NCBI RefSeq assembly: GCF_004331955.1
Contig: NZ_CP036532.1
Coordinates: 248,001-312,000, forward strand
DNA length: 64,000 bases
Origin: Roseitalea porphyridii
GTDB lineage: Bacteria; Pseudomonadota; Alphaproteobacteria; Rhizobiales; Rhizobiaceae
Direction of reading: 5' to 3'
Under the pieces are notes generated by a model. The model made no database searches. It was given only the letters and a program-made list of their open reading frames with translations, and was not told the origin of the DNA. Both the position numbers and the translations under genes were made by a program. Below, piece by piece: positions 1-8,182 of this stretch; within the stretch, counting starts at the first letter, position 1, and the number at the start of each line of letters is the position of its first letter.

Positions 1-633
1 ATCCTCGCGTTCCCAGATTTCCGAGAACGTCGCCTCGAAATTGTGCGGCACGATCAGCACCGTCTTCATGCCCAGCGACTTCGGCACGACGAGGTTGCGC
101 GCCAGGTCCTCGAACATCGCCGCACGCGCGCAATCGACCCGGTGGATGGCCCGGAACTTGTCATAGGTCGAGCCGGCCGGCTTGGGCACCAGATCGGCGG
201 CGACGATGTCGAAGATCTCGTCGAAATGGTCGAGGATTCCCAGCTGCCGCGCCGCCCGTTCGGCATGTTTCCTGTCGCCATTTGTGAAGATGAACTTGCG
301 GCCGGGCAGCGCCCTTATCGCCTCGCCCAGCGCCGGGTCCGGATCGATCCACGAATAGTCGATGTCGTGCACCTTCTCCAGAAAGTCATCCGGGTCGACG
401 TCGTGGCGGGCGATCAGTCCGGCGAGCGTCGTGCCATACTGCCTGTAATAGTCCTTCTGCAGTTTGCGCGCTTCCTCGCGTGGCAATTGCAAGAGCTCGG
501 AGACATAGCCGGTCATCGCCACGTCGATCTGCGAGAACAGGTTCGAATGGTGCGGGTAGAGCGTGTTGTCGAGATCGAAGACCCATTCGCGCACATGAGC
601 AAAATCGGCCGGGGTCGGAGAATGGACGTTCAT
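1..633 (-). CDS. HAD-family pyrimidine 5'-nucleotidase, 3' end cut by window
   Basis: Partial gene: 211 codons are present from an ATG at 633, and the frame is still open at base 1, so the C-terminus lies outside. The HAD motif I DLDNTLY is at residues 19-25 and a motif II-like FTNGD at about 115-119; a motif III-like lysine lies in VPKPAGSTYDKF. This layout fits the pyrimidine 5'-nucleotidase (SDT1/phosphoglycolate-phosphatase-like) branch of HAD phosphatases, which dephosphorylate small phosphorylated metabolites in the cytoplasm. The exact substrate cannot be told. It is divergent from the DMT exporter at 702, with 68 bases between them that must hold both promoters. Confidence 0.8.
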   Translation of the reverse strand, partial: MNVHSPTPADFAHVREWVFDLDNTLYPHHSNLFSQIDVAMTGYVSELLQLPREEARKLQKDYYRQYGTTLAGLIARHDVDPDDFLEKVHDIDYSWIDPDPALGEAIRALPGRKFIFTNGDRKHAERAARQLGILDHFDEIFDIVAADLVPKPAGSTYDKFRAIHRVDCARAAMFEDLARNLVVPKSLGMKTVLIVPHNFEATFSEIWERED

Positions 634-701
634 GGGTCTGTTATGGCACAGCCTCGATTGGCCCGAAACAAAAACCGCCGCGCGGCCGTCACGGTGACCC
701 C

Positions 702-1616
702 ATGGAACTCTGGATACCGATCACGATCGCCGCGGCCTTCGTGCAGAACATGCGCTCCGGCCTGCAGCGCCATCTGCGCACGAAGATGGGCACGACGGGC
801 GCCACATTCGTGCGGTTCGGTTTCGGCCTGCCGGTGGCGTTCGCGCTTCTGGTCTTCGTCCTGTGGTTGACCGGCACAAGTCTGCCGGCGTCCAATGGTT
901 CGTTCTGGCTGTGGGTCACGGTCGGAGCCTTCGCGCAGATCCTCGCCCAGGCCCTGCTCGTCATCATGTTCACGCGGCGCAGCTTCGCGGTCGGTTCGGC
1001 CTATTCGCGCACCGAGCCGATCCAGGCCGTCATTTTCGGGCTCGTCTTCCTGTCCGAGCGGGCGGCGCCGTCCGTTCTGGCGGCGATCGCCATCTCGGTC
1101 AGCGGCGTGATCGTGCTGACGCTGGCCCGCCAGCCCGTCGGCGAAATGGCGCGCGGCCGTTCGCCGCTGGCGCTTCTGGCCTCGCCCACCGCCCTGATCG
1201 GGCTTGTTTCCGGCACCTTCTTCGGCCTTGCGGCCGTCGCGTTTCGCGCCGCCTCGCTCAGCCTTTCGGGCCCGAACTTCCTCGTGCAGGCCGGGCTCAC
1301 CCTGTGCGTGGCGATCACCATGCAGACCATCGCGATTCTCGTCTGGATGGCCGTCCGCGACCGGGCCGAACTGCGCCGCATCGCCGACGCCTGGCGGATC
1401 GGCGCGCTGACCGGACTGGCTGGCGCGCTCGCCTCGTTCGGCTGGTTCTCGGCGATGACGCTGCAGCAGGCCGGCGCGGTCAAGGCGCTGGCGCAGATCG
1501 AGATGCTGTTCGCCTATGCGACGACGGTCCTGATCTTCCGCGAACCGATCAACCGGGCCGAAATCGCCGGCTGCGCGCTGGTTGCCGCCGGCGTGATCGT
1601 TCTCGTTGTGGCGTAG
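702..1616 (+). CDS. EamA/DMT-family membrane transporter
   Basis: Encodes 304 residues with about ten hydrophobic segments arranged as two repeated halves, the EamA (drug/metabolite transporter) architecture. The second half contains the conserved E-x-P element near the C-terminus (FREPINRAEIAG), typical of this family. It probably exports a small metabolite or amino acid across the inner membrane; the substrate is unknown. I chose ATG 702 because the first membrane segment starts soon after it; the frame is open much further upstream, but that part is antisense to the HAD gene and lacks membrane character. Confidence 0.85.
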   Translation: MELWIPITIAAAFVQNMRSGLQRHLRTKMGTTGATFVRFGFGLPVAFALLVFVLWLTGTSLPASNGSFWLWVTVGAFAQILAQALLVIMFTRRSFAVGSAYSRTEPIQAVIFGLVFLSERAAPSVLAAIAISVSGVIVLTLARQPVGEMARGRSPLALLASPTALIGLVSGTFFGLAAVAFRAASLSLSGPNFLVQAGLTLCVAITMQTIAILVWMAVRDRAELRRIADAWRIGALTGLAGALASFGWFSAMTLQQAGAVKALAQIEMLFAYATTVLIFREPINRAEIAGCALVAAGVIVLVVA

Positions 1617-1852
1617 CGCGCATTTCTCGTGACCCCCCACTTGCTCGGAACGCGCAATCTCCTTGTATTTGCGCGTTGGCACGCGCGAAGAAATCTGCGA
1701 GTTCTGCTGAAAGCGCTTCAGGTGCCAAAGCCCTGAAATCTGTTCACCCGGGGCGGGATTGGAAAAAGGTATTGCGGCACACCACCTTCCAACCCGGAGA
1801 CCCCCGGAACGTTCGCGAAAATGCGCCTCTTGCGCCGCCGGGTCGGGCGGTG

Positions 1853-2083
1853 ATGATCGGTCCGATTGAAGACGAGGGCCGGTCCGTCGCCCGTGCGGCT
1901 GCAGCGCCCTGCGCGCCCCGGTTCGGCCGGCTCGAAGAACTGGTCGCCGAAATGGTCGCCAATGGCGGCACGCTGCTCAAGTTCGAGGGCATCCGTGATG
2001 TGCGTACCAATCTGGTGCTGAAGAACCACAAGGGTCCGGCGCGACTGCCGCTCGACCACCTGCAGGCGGAGACGGCGCCATGA
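1853..2083 (+). CDS. small hypothetical protein upstream of the hydrolase/GNAT fusion
   Basis: A 76-residue frame from ATG 1853 (a GTG at 1850 is also possible) ending at 2083. It overlaps the start of the next gene by four bases (ATGA), which suggests translational coupling and is the main reason to believe it is real. The C-terminal half has a plausible folded composition (KFEGIRDVRTNLVLKNHKG), but I do not recognise a family. No clear ribosome binding site is visible in front of it. The 236 bases before it (1617-1852) show no other gene. Confidence 0.45.
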   Translation: MIGPIEDEGRSVARAAAAPCAPRFGRLEELVAEMVANGGTLLKFEGIRDVRTNLVLKNHKGPARLPLDHLQAETAP

Positions 2084-2856
2084 GTGCTCGCACGATCAAG
2101 CTTGTCGGCGACGCACCCGCCGCCCGTGCCTTCGTCGCCATCGAGCGCACGCTCGACGGGGCGGACGATCTGCGCATCGCCGGCGACACCGAAACCGGAG
2201 CCGCGATGATCGTCGCCCATGGCGCGCGTGCCGACGCGCTCATCGTCGCGCTGGCGGAGCCACCCGCCGGCTTGTCGCATCTGGCGCTTCTGCATCCGCG
2301 CGACCCGCACCTGCCCGCCAGCGCCGCGCTTGACGGGCTGAGCGTGCTGATCACCGCTGGCGCGACCGACCCGGAGACGCCGGCCGACCGGATCGGCACG
2401 CTGGCCGATGCGTTCGATGCGGCGGGCGCGAACACCGAAGTGCACTGGAACCGGGGCGGGGGCGAGATCACCGATGAGGAGATCACCCGGCTGACCTTGT
2501 GGGTAAACGCGGCGCGCGGCGCGATGGTCGATGTCGCCAGCCTGCCGATCGCCCGCGAGGAATACGATGGCAAGGGCCGCTACCTCATCGCCGCGCCGGG
2601 CGGCGCCACCGCCGAGATGAGCTATTCGCGCGTCAATGACGGGCTGATCATCATCGACCACACCGAAGTGCCCGACGCCTTTCGCGGCACCGGCACCGGC
2701 CGGCGCCTCCTAGACCAACTGATCGCCGACGCTCGCGCGGCGAACACCCGGATCGTGCCGCTCTGCCCGTTCGCCAAGGCGCAGTTCGACCGCCATCCCG
2801 AATGGGTCGACCTTCTGGAGACCCGGGTCCGGGTCAAGCCGAAACCAGAGCGATGA
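2080..2856 (+). CDS. fusion of a degenerate carboxylesterase-like domain and a GNAT acetyltransferase-like domain
   Basis: 258 residues in two parts. Residues about 40-145 resemble the C-terminal two thirds of small alpha/beta hydrolases of the MhqD/carboxylesterase type: VLITAGATDPETPAD holds the usual acid residue, but the GxSxG nucleophile position reads VAHGARADAL and the usual GGHE histidine reads GGGE, so both serine and histidine appear lost. Residues about 155-250 form a compact COG2388-type GNAT domain with the acetyl-CoA loop RGTGTGRRLL and the family ending CPFAKAQFDRHPEW. The acetyltransferase half could be active; its target is unknown. The gene overlaps the upstream small frame by four bases and meets the PrpD-like gene tail to tail with a 23-base overlap. 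Confidence 0.75.
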   Translation: MSARTIKLVGDAPAARAFVAIERTLDGADDLRIAGDTETGAAMIVAHGARADALIVALAEPPAGLSHLALLHPRDPHLPASAALDGLSVLITAGATDPETPADRIGTLADAFDAAGANTEVHWNRGGGEITDEEITRLTLWVNAARGAMVDVASLPIAREEYDGKGRYLIAAPGGATAEMSYSRVNDGLIIIDHTEVPDAFRGTGTGRRLLDQLIADARAANTRIVPLCPFAKAQFDRHPEWVDLLETRVRVKPKPER

Positions 2857-4240
2857 GATCGCGTACCGTCGCCGTACCCGGCGCCATCACCATGCGTTCG
2901 ATCGGGCCCGCGCGATCGGCGTGACCGGCTTCGCCCATCAGCGCACGATACTTGGCCGTGATCTCGTCGTCCGATAGCGGCGCATCCGCATCGCCGCGCG
3001 CGGTCAGCGGAGCCGAACGGATCGTCCGGCCGTCCCGCTGGTCGATTTCCACCTCGGCCCACCGCTCGGCCGGGAAGACCGCGTCGAAACGCGCATCACC
3101 GATCAGTTCGATCCGGCCGGCCAGGTCGAGCACCGCCGCGTCGGCAAGGCCCGTGCCGCTGATCTCGGCGACGCCAAGCCGGCCGTGAACGAGCATGGCC
3201 GCCATCGGAAAGGGCAGCGAATATTGCGCCTGTTCGGTGTCGGCCGGCCGCCGCGCGGCAAGCCGCGTCGCCTCGTGGAAGGTCCGCACGCGAATCGCCG
3301 CGATGTCGGCCGGATCGAGGGCATGATCGCGCCGGAGCGCGAATGCCGCCTCGACCGCCGGCTGCGTCCAACGGCACACTGGCCAGGGCTTGAAATATTG
3401 CTCGCCGATGCGCCAGTGCGTGCCCAGATCGGTAAACAGATCGGCGACGGCGGGGTCCTCGATGGTCAGCGCCGGTGCGCCGGTGAAGCCGGAACGGGCC
3501 AGCATCAGCGCCGACACGCCGGCCATCGCACCCCAGCCCGAGCCGTCCTTGACCATGGTCGGATGGTCGATGCAGCGCATCATCTGGCTGCGCGGCCCGT
3601 GATATTCAGCGATGCCCATCGCATGGCGCATGGCCCCGCGATCGAGCTTAAGGATCGGTGCGCCCGTGGCCGCGATGCCGACGGCGATCCAGGCGCCCGA
3701 GGTGTGATAGTCCGGCGCCGTCGCGTGCAGCGCGATGCCGCAGCGTATGGCGATCTCGTATCCGACGGCCAGATGGCCGAGAAATGCCTCGAGCGGCATG
3801 TCCGGCGCTTCGGTCTCGGCGAGCGCCAGCAGGGCCGGGAACAGACCGCACCCGGCATGGCCCTTGGTCAGCGGGTGACCGTCATGGGCGTCGATGGCGT
3901 CGATCGTCATGCCGCCGGCGAGCGCCGCGCCGGCCGCCGAAGCCTTGCGGCCATGCGGATCGAACAGGATCGAGGCGGGTCTGGCGCCGGCGGCGAACTG
4001 GTCGGCTGCATGGGCGGCGATGATCGCGCCGAGTGTGGTCCGGCTGCCGGCTGCGGCGACCCCGATCAGATCGGTCAGACAGCGCCTTGTTTGGTGGCGC
4101 ACCGTCGCCGGCAATGCGCCGAAGTCGGAAAATTCTGCCTGGAAAGCGGTGATCGCCTCGAGTGCGCCGGAACCGGCGGCGTCCTGGCGGGGATCGGTGC
4201 CGGATTCAGGCCCCGCCGGAGCTTCGGCCGGCGCGCTCAT
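2834..4240 (-). CDS. MmgE/PrpD family protein
   Basis: 468 residues, the usual length for the MmgE/PrpD family, whose characterised members are 2-methylcitrate dehydratase, cis-aconitate decarboxylase and related enzymes. Recognisable family stretches are AIDAHDGHPLTKGHAG (residues about 110-125), the GAWIAVGIAA helix and KPWPVCRWTQPAVEA. The start at 4240 lies 5 bases after the stop of the ABC ATPase gene, so this is the last gene of the peptide-transport operon. The placement suggests it acts on the imported compound, but the substrate cannot be inferred. Its 3' end overlaps the convergent fusion gene by 23 bases. Confidence 0.85.
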   Translation of the reverse strand: MSAPAEAPAGPESGTDPRQDAAGSGALEAITAFQAEFSDFGALPATVRHQTRRCLTDLIGVAAAGSRTTLGAIIAAHAADQFAAGARPASILFDPHGRKASAAGAALAGGMTIDAIDAHDGHPLTKGHAGCGLFPALLALAETEAPDMPLEAFLGHLAVGYEIAIRCGIALHATAPDYHTSGAWIAVGIAATGAPILKLDRGAMRHAMGIAEYHGPRSQMMRCIDHPTMVKDGSGWGAMAGVSALMLARSGFTGAPALTIEDPAVADLFTDLGTHWRIGEQYFKPWPVCRWTQPAVEAAFALRRDHALDPADIAAIRVRTFHEATRLAARRPADTEQAQYSLPFPMAAMLVHGRLGVAEISGTGLADAAVLDLAGRIELIGDARFDAVFPAERWAEVEIDQRDGRTIRSAPLTARGDADAPLSDDEITAKYRALMGEAGHADRAGPIERMVMAPGTATVRDLIALVSA

Positions 4241-4245
4241 CTCGT

Positions 4246-6936
4246 TCAGCGGCCGGACTTCTGCGCGGCCAGCGCCTGCGCCTGGCTGACCCACCGGTCG
4301 CGCTCGATCCGCCCCTTGAAGCTCAGATAGGAATCGACCCAGTCGCGCTCGGCCTTCTGCCACGCCGCGATCTGCTCGAACGTGTAGATTCCCAGATCGT
4401 TGAGCCGGCTTTCGATCTTCGGACCGACGCCGGAGATTTTCTTGAGATCGTCGGGCTTGTCGGGCCGGGCCATGCCTTGCGGCCTGTCGGCATCGCCGGT
4501 CGAACCACCGCCGTCCCTTTCGCCCGCCGGTCCGCCGCGCGGGGCTTCGTTCAGCCCGCCCGTGGCCTCGTCGGGACGGCTTGCGCCGGTTGCCTGCGGG
4601 CCCGCGACATTGACGACGCCGGAGGTTGCAGCACCGCCGGTCACGAGCGTCTTGTCGGGGGATCCCGGCGTCTGCCCGCGTTCGGTCACGGCGCGCGCAT
4701 GTTCGCGGGCTTGCGGGATCTCGCCGCGGGCCGTCGCGTCGCCTTCCTCGACGGGCGCCGCCTGGACATTGTCCGTATCGACCACCTTCGAGGGGTCGGC
4801 CTCGGCCTGTTCGGCCGCGTCGAACGAGATCACCGGCTCCATCGCCTCGAAGTCGGCGCGCGACAGATGGCACTTCATCAGATGGCCGGTGCCCCACTCG
4901 ACATATGGCGGCACATCGGTCTCGCACAGATTGCCGGGCACCTTCTCCTTCCAGCGGCAGCGCGTCTGGAACGGGCAGCCCGGCGGCGGGTTCAGCGCCG
5001 AGGGAATGTCGCCCTCGAGCACGATATGCTTCTTGTTGACCGACGTGTCGGCGATCGGAATCGCCGACAGGAGCGCCTCGGTATAGGGGTGATAGGGCGG
5101 CGAGAAGATCTGGTCCGTCGTGCCCTGTTCGACGATATGGCCAAGATACATCACCACGACACGGTCGGCGATGTAGCGCACGACGGAAAGGTCGTGGCTG
5201 ATGAACAGCATGGTCGTGCGCGATTCGCGCTGGATGTCCATCAGAAGCTCGGTCACGGCCGCCTGCACGGAGACGTCGAGCGCCGAGACCGGTTCGTCGG
5301 CGACCACCACCTTGGGCCCGCCGGCAAAGGCGCGGGCAACGCCGATGCGCTGCTTCTGCCCGCCGGAAAGCTGGCGCGGCATGCGCGTTTCGAAGGCGCG
5401 GGGCAGCTTGACCAGGTCGAGAAGCTGCAGCATGCGCTCGCGTCGTTCCTCGGTCGAATTGCCGATCTTGAACTTCTCCAGCGTCCGGATGATCTGGCTG
5501 CCGACCGAATGGGACGGATTGAGCGTGTCGAACGGGTTCTGGAACACCATCTGGATCTGCGAAACCAGATCGGCGCCCCGGTTCTCGACCTCGATCGACT
5601 GGATGTCGCGATTGCCGAGCGTCACCTTGCCCTCGGTCGCCGTCTCGCGGCCGAGCAGGACCTTGGCGAGCGTCGACTTGCCGCAGCCGGATTCGCCGAC
5701 GATGGCGACCGTTTCGGCCTCGCGCGCGGTGAACGAGATCGTCTCGTTGGCCTTGACGGTGCGCGTCTCGCCGCCGCCGAAGATCTGGTTGGCGGCGACG
5801 TTGTAGTACTTCTTCAGTTCGTCGATCTGCAGCACCGGTGCGCCCGGTTCGACCGGCTCGTTCGGCTTGTGCCCCTCGGGGAGCGCCGTCCAGTCGATGT
5901 CCTCGAAGCGCACGCAGCGGCTCTTGTGCTCGTGATGGCCCTTGACCGGGATCATCGGGATCGGTCCGGCGTCGCACTTGCCCTCGACGAAATGGTGGCA
6001 GCGCGGACCGAAATTGCAGCCGTGCGGCCGTTCGTGCGGCAGCGGGAGCTGGCCGGGAATGGCGATCAGCGGCCGCGAATGCTTGTCGGCGCCCGGCAGC
6101 GGGATCGAGCGGAACAGCCCCTGCGTATAGGGGTGGCGCATCCGGTCGAACACGTCGCTGACATCGCCGGTCTCGACGGCTTCGCCCGAATACATCACCG
6201 AGATGCGGTCGCACGTCTCCAGGATCAGGCCCAGATTGTGCGAGATGAACAGCATCGACATGCCGAACTTCTTGCCCAGGTCCTTGACCAGTTCGACGAT
6301 GCCCGCTTCGACCGTAACGTCGAGCGCGGTCGTCGGCTCGTCGAGCAGCAGCAGTTCCGGGTTCGACAGGAGCGCCATCGCAATAACGACGCGCTGCTGC
6401 TGGCCGCCGGAGATCTGGTGCGGATAGGCGCCCATGACGCGCTTGGGATCGGGCAGGCGCACCGCCTCGAGCATCTCGACCGAACGCTTGTAGGCGGCGT
6501 CCCTTGAGACGCCCTCGTGGATGATCGGCACTTCCATGAGCTGCTGGCCGATCTTCATCGCCGGGTTCAGCGAGGCCATCGGCTCCTGATAGATCATGGC
6601 GATCTTCGAGCCGCGCAGATCGCGCAGTTCGGCATCGCTCATCTCACCCATGTCGCGGCCCTTGAACCGGATCGTGCCGGACTTGATGTGCCCCCGGTTG
6701 CCCATGTCGCGCATGATGCCGAGCGCCACGGTCGACTTGCCGCATCCGGACTCGCCGACGATGCCGAGCGCTTCGCCCGGCATCACCTTGCACGAATAAT
6801 CCATCACCGCCGGGATTTCCCCGGCGCGCGTATAGAACGAGATGTGCAGGTTCTCGATCTCGAGGATCGGCGTCTCGTCTGTGGCCGGGGCCGGCGTGCC
6901 CCCGGTCTGGGGAGTGATATCGGTTGCTGCTGACAT
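4246..6936 (-). CDS. double ABC ATPase for peptide-type import, with C-terminal helix-hairpin-helix tail
   Basis: 896 residues: two complete oligopeptide-type ATPase domains (DppD-like then DppF-like), then a linker and an extra domain. Domain 1 has Walker A GESGCGKST (61-69), signature ISGGQQQR (175-182) and Walker B LLLLDEPTTA. Domain 2 has Walker A at 414-422, signature LSGGQKQR (523-530) and VVVADEPVSA. Each is followed by the peptide-transporter C-terminal Cys/His-rich region. Residues about 704-827 are a low-complexity Gly/Ala/Glu linker. Residues about 828-890 contain DLKKISGVGPKIESRLNDLG, a helix-hairpin-helix motif of the COG3743 type also seen on alphaproteobacterial NuoE and L21 proteins. 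Such a tail is not usual on transport ATPases. A good ribosome binding site (GGGAG) precedes ATG 6936. Confidence 0.93.
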   Translation of the reverse strand: MSAATDITPQTGGTPAPATDETPILEIENLHISFYTRAGEIPAVMDYSCKVMPGEALGIVGESGCGKSTVALGIMRDMGNRGHIKSGTIRFKGRDMGEMSDAELRDLRGSKIAMIYQEPMASLNPAMKIGQQLMEVPIIHEGVSRDAAYKRSVEMLEAVRLPDPKRVMGAYPHQISGGQQQRVVIAMALLSNPELLLLDEPTTALDVTVEAGIVELVKDLGKKFGMSMLFISHNLGLILETCDRISVMYSGEAVETGDVSDVFDRMRHPYTQGLFRSIPLPGADKHSRPLIAIPGQLPLPHERPHGCNFGPRCHHFVEGKCDAGPIPMIPVKGHHEHKSRCVRFEDIDWTALPEGHKPNEPVEPGAPVLQIDELKKYYNVAANQIFGGGETRTVKANETISFTAREAETVAIVGESGCGKSTLAKVLLGRETATEGKVTLGNRDIQSIEVENRGADLVSQIQMVFQNPFDTLNPSHSVGSQIIRTLEKFKIGNSTEERRERMLQLLDLVKLPRAFETRMPRQLSGGQKQRIGVARAFAGGPKVVVADEPVSALDVSVQAAVTELLMDIQRESRTTMLFISHDLSVVRYIADRVVVMYLGHIVEQGTTDQIFSPPYHPYTEALLSAIPIADTSVNKKHIVLEGDIPSALNPPPGCPFQTRCRWKEKVPGNLCETDVPPYVEWGTGHLMKCHLSRADFEAMEPVISFDAAEQAEADPSKVVDTDNVQAAPVEEGDATARGEIPQAREHARAVTERGQTPGSPDKTLVTGGAATSGVVNVAGPQATGASRPDEATGGLNEAPRGGPAGERDGGGSTGDADRPQGMARPDKPDDLKKISGVGPKIESRLNDLGIYTFEQIAAWQKAERDWVDSYLSFKGRIERDRWVSQAQALAAQKSGR

Positions 6937-6949
6937 TGTCCGTTCTCCC

Positions 6950-8164
6950 TCAGTCCTTCAGCGATTCTTCGCGCAGCGCGTCGGCCAGAAGGTTCAGGCC
7001 AAGCACGAAGCTCATCAGCGCGATGGCGGGCACCAGCGCCGGCCAGACATAGAGCCGCAGAAGCTGCGAGCCGTCCTTGATCGCCGTGCCCCAGTCGGGG
7101 CTCTCGGGCGGCATGCCCAGGCCGAAATAGCCCAGCGTGCCGAGCAGGATGGTGGTGTAGCCGATGCGCAGGCAGGCATCGACGATCAGCGGGCCGCGCG
7201 CGTTCGGCAGCACTTCCCACAGCATGATGTACCAGGGGCTTTCGCCGCGGGTCTGCGCGGCGGCGACATAGTCGCGCGTCTTGATGTCCATGACGAGCCC
7301 GCGCGTGATCCGGAACACGCCGGGCGAGGAGGCGAAGACGACGGCGACGAAGATGTTGAGCTGGCCCGGTTCGATCGAGATGATCTTGAAGATGTCCAGA
7401 TCGAACAGCGCGGCCAGCGCGCCGAGCCCGTTGTTGCGCAGCGCTTGCACGACGAAATCATTGGAGACCAGCGAGATCCACACCCATGAGCCGATCACGA
7501 TCGTCGCCGCGATCGCCGCCCACATGAACTGCGGCCGCGCCTGGTAGCGCGTGTAGAACAGGGTGACGAAGAAGATCATCGGGAAGATGAAGAACAGGCC
7601 CGCCAGCGTGTAGGGGATCGGCGTTTCGGTGATGCCCGGCGTGACCAGCAGGTAGAACAGCAGGATCACCGGGAAGGCGAGGACAAGATTGGCAAGGAAG
7701 GACAGCACGTTGTCCATCCGTCCGCCGTAATAGCCCGCCGGCAGGCCCAGCGTGATGCCGACCATCAGCGCGAAGGCCGTTGCCGCCGGCGCGATGATCA
7801 GCACGATCTGCGAGCCATAGACCATGCGGCTGAACACGTCGCGCGCCAGCTTGTCGCCGCCCAGAAGGAACGCATTGCCCGTTTCCGGGTCGATCGAGCC
7901 GGGTACGGCGTTCTTCAGGATCGGCACGACGCCGATCGGATCGAACGGGGCGATCAGCGGCGCGAACAGGGCCGTGAACAGCCAGAAGCCGATGAACGCC
8001 AGTCCGGCCATGCCGATGGCGCCGTCATAGAGCTGGCCGTAGAGCCCGAGCCGCGCCCGGTACATGTAGCTGACGCCGCCGACGATCAGCATCGCCGCCC
8101 ATACCGGCCAGAAGCGGAAGAGGATCTGAAAGACGATCTCGAAGGTGCTCAGTGTCTCGGTCAT
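6950..8164 (-). CDS. ABC transporter permease, DppC type, with a large insertion
   Basis: 404 residues, about 100 longer than usual for DppC/OppC permeases. Conserved family elements are present: DKLARDVFSRMVYG (104-117), the Y-V-x-A-A coupling segment TRDYVAAAQTRG (297-308) that contacts the ATPase, and LGYFGLGMPPESPDWG near the end. Between residues about 176 and 275, where normal permeases go directly into the coupling region, there is an extra stretch with two further hydrophobic segments; the N-terminus also carries an extra membrane helix (17-35). It forms half of the inner-membrane channel with the gene upstream. The ATPase gene starts 13 bases after its stop. Confidence 0.92.
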   Translation of the reverse strand: MTETLSTFEIVFQILFRFWPVWAAMLIVGGVSYMYRARLGLYGQLYDGAIGMAGLAFIGFWLFTALFAPLIAPFDPIGVVPILKNAVPGSIDPETGNAFLLGGDKLARDVFSRMVYGSQIVLIIAPAATAFALMVGITLGLPAGYYGGRMDNVLSFLANLVLAFPVILLFYLLVTPGITETPIPYTLAGLFFIFPMIFFVTLFYTRYQARPQFMWAAIAATIVIGSWVWISLVSNDFVVQALRNNGLGALAALFDLDIFKIISIEPGQLNIFVAVVFASSPGVFRITRGLVMDIKTRDYVAAAQTRGESPWYIMLWEVLPNARGPLIVDACLRIGYTTILLGTLGYFGLGMPPESPDWGTAIKDGSQLLRLYVWPALVPAIALMSFVLGLNLLADALREESLKD

Positions 8165-8182
8165 GTCGTGTCCCCGGCTCGC

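Noticed and set aside
4162-6507. Long plus-strand frame antisense to the ABC ATPase
   Set aside because: Low-complexity Arg/Asp/Leu shadow without motifs, opposite to a gene with intact Walker boxes.
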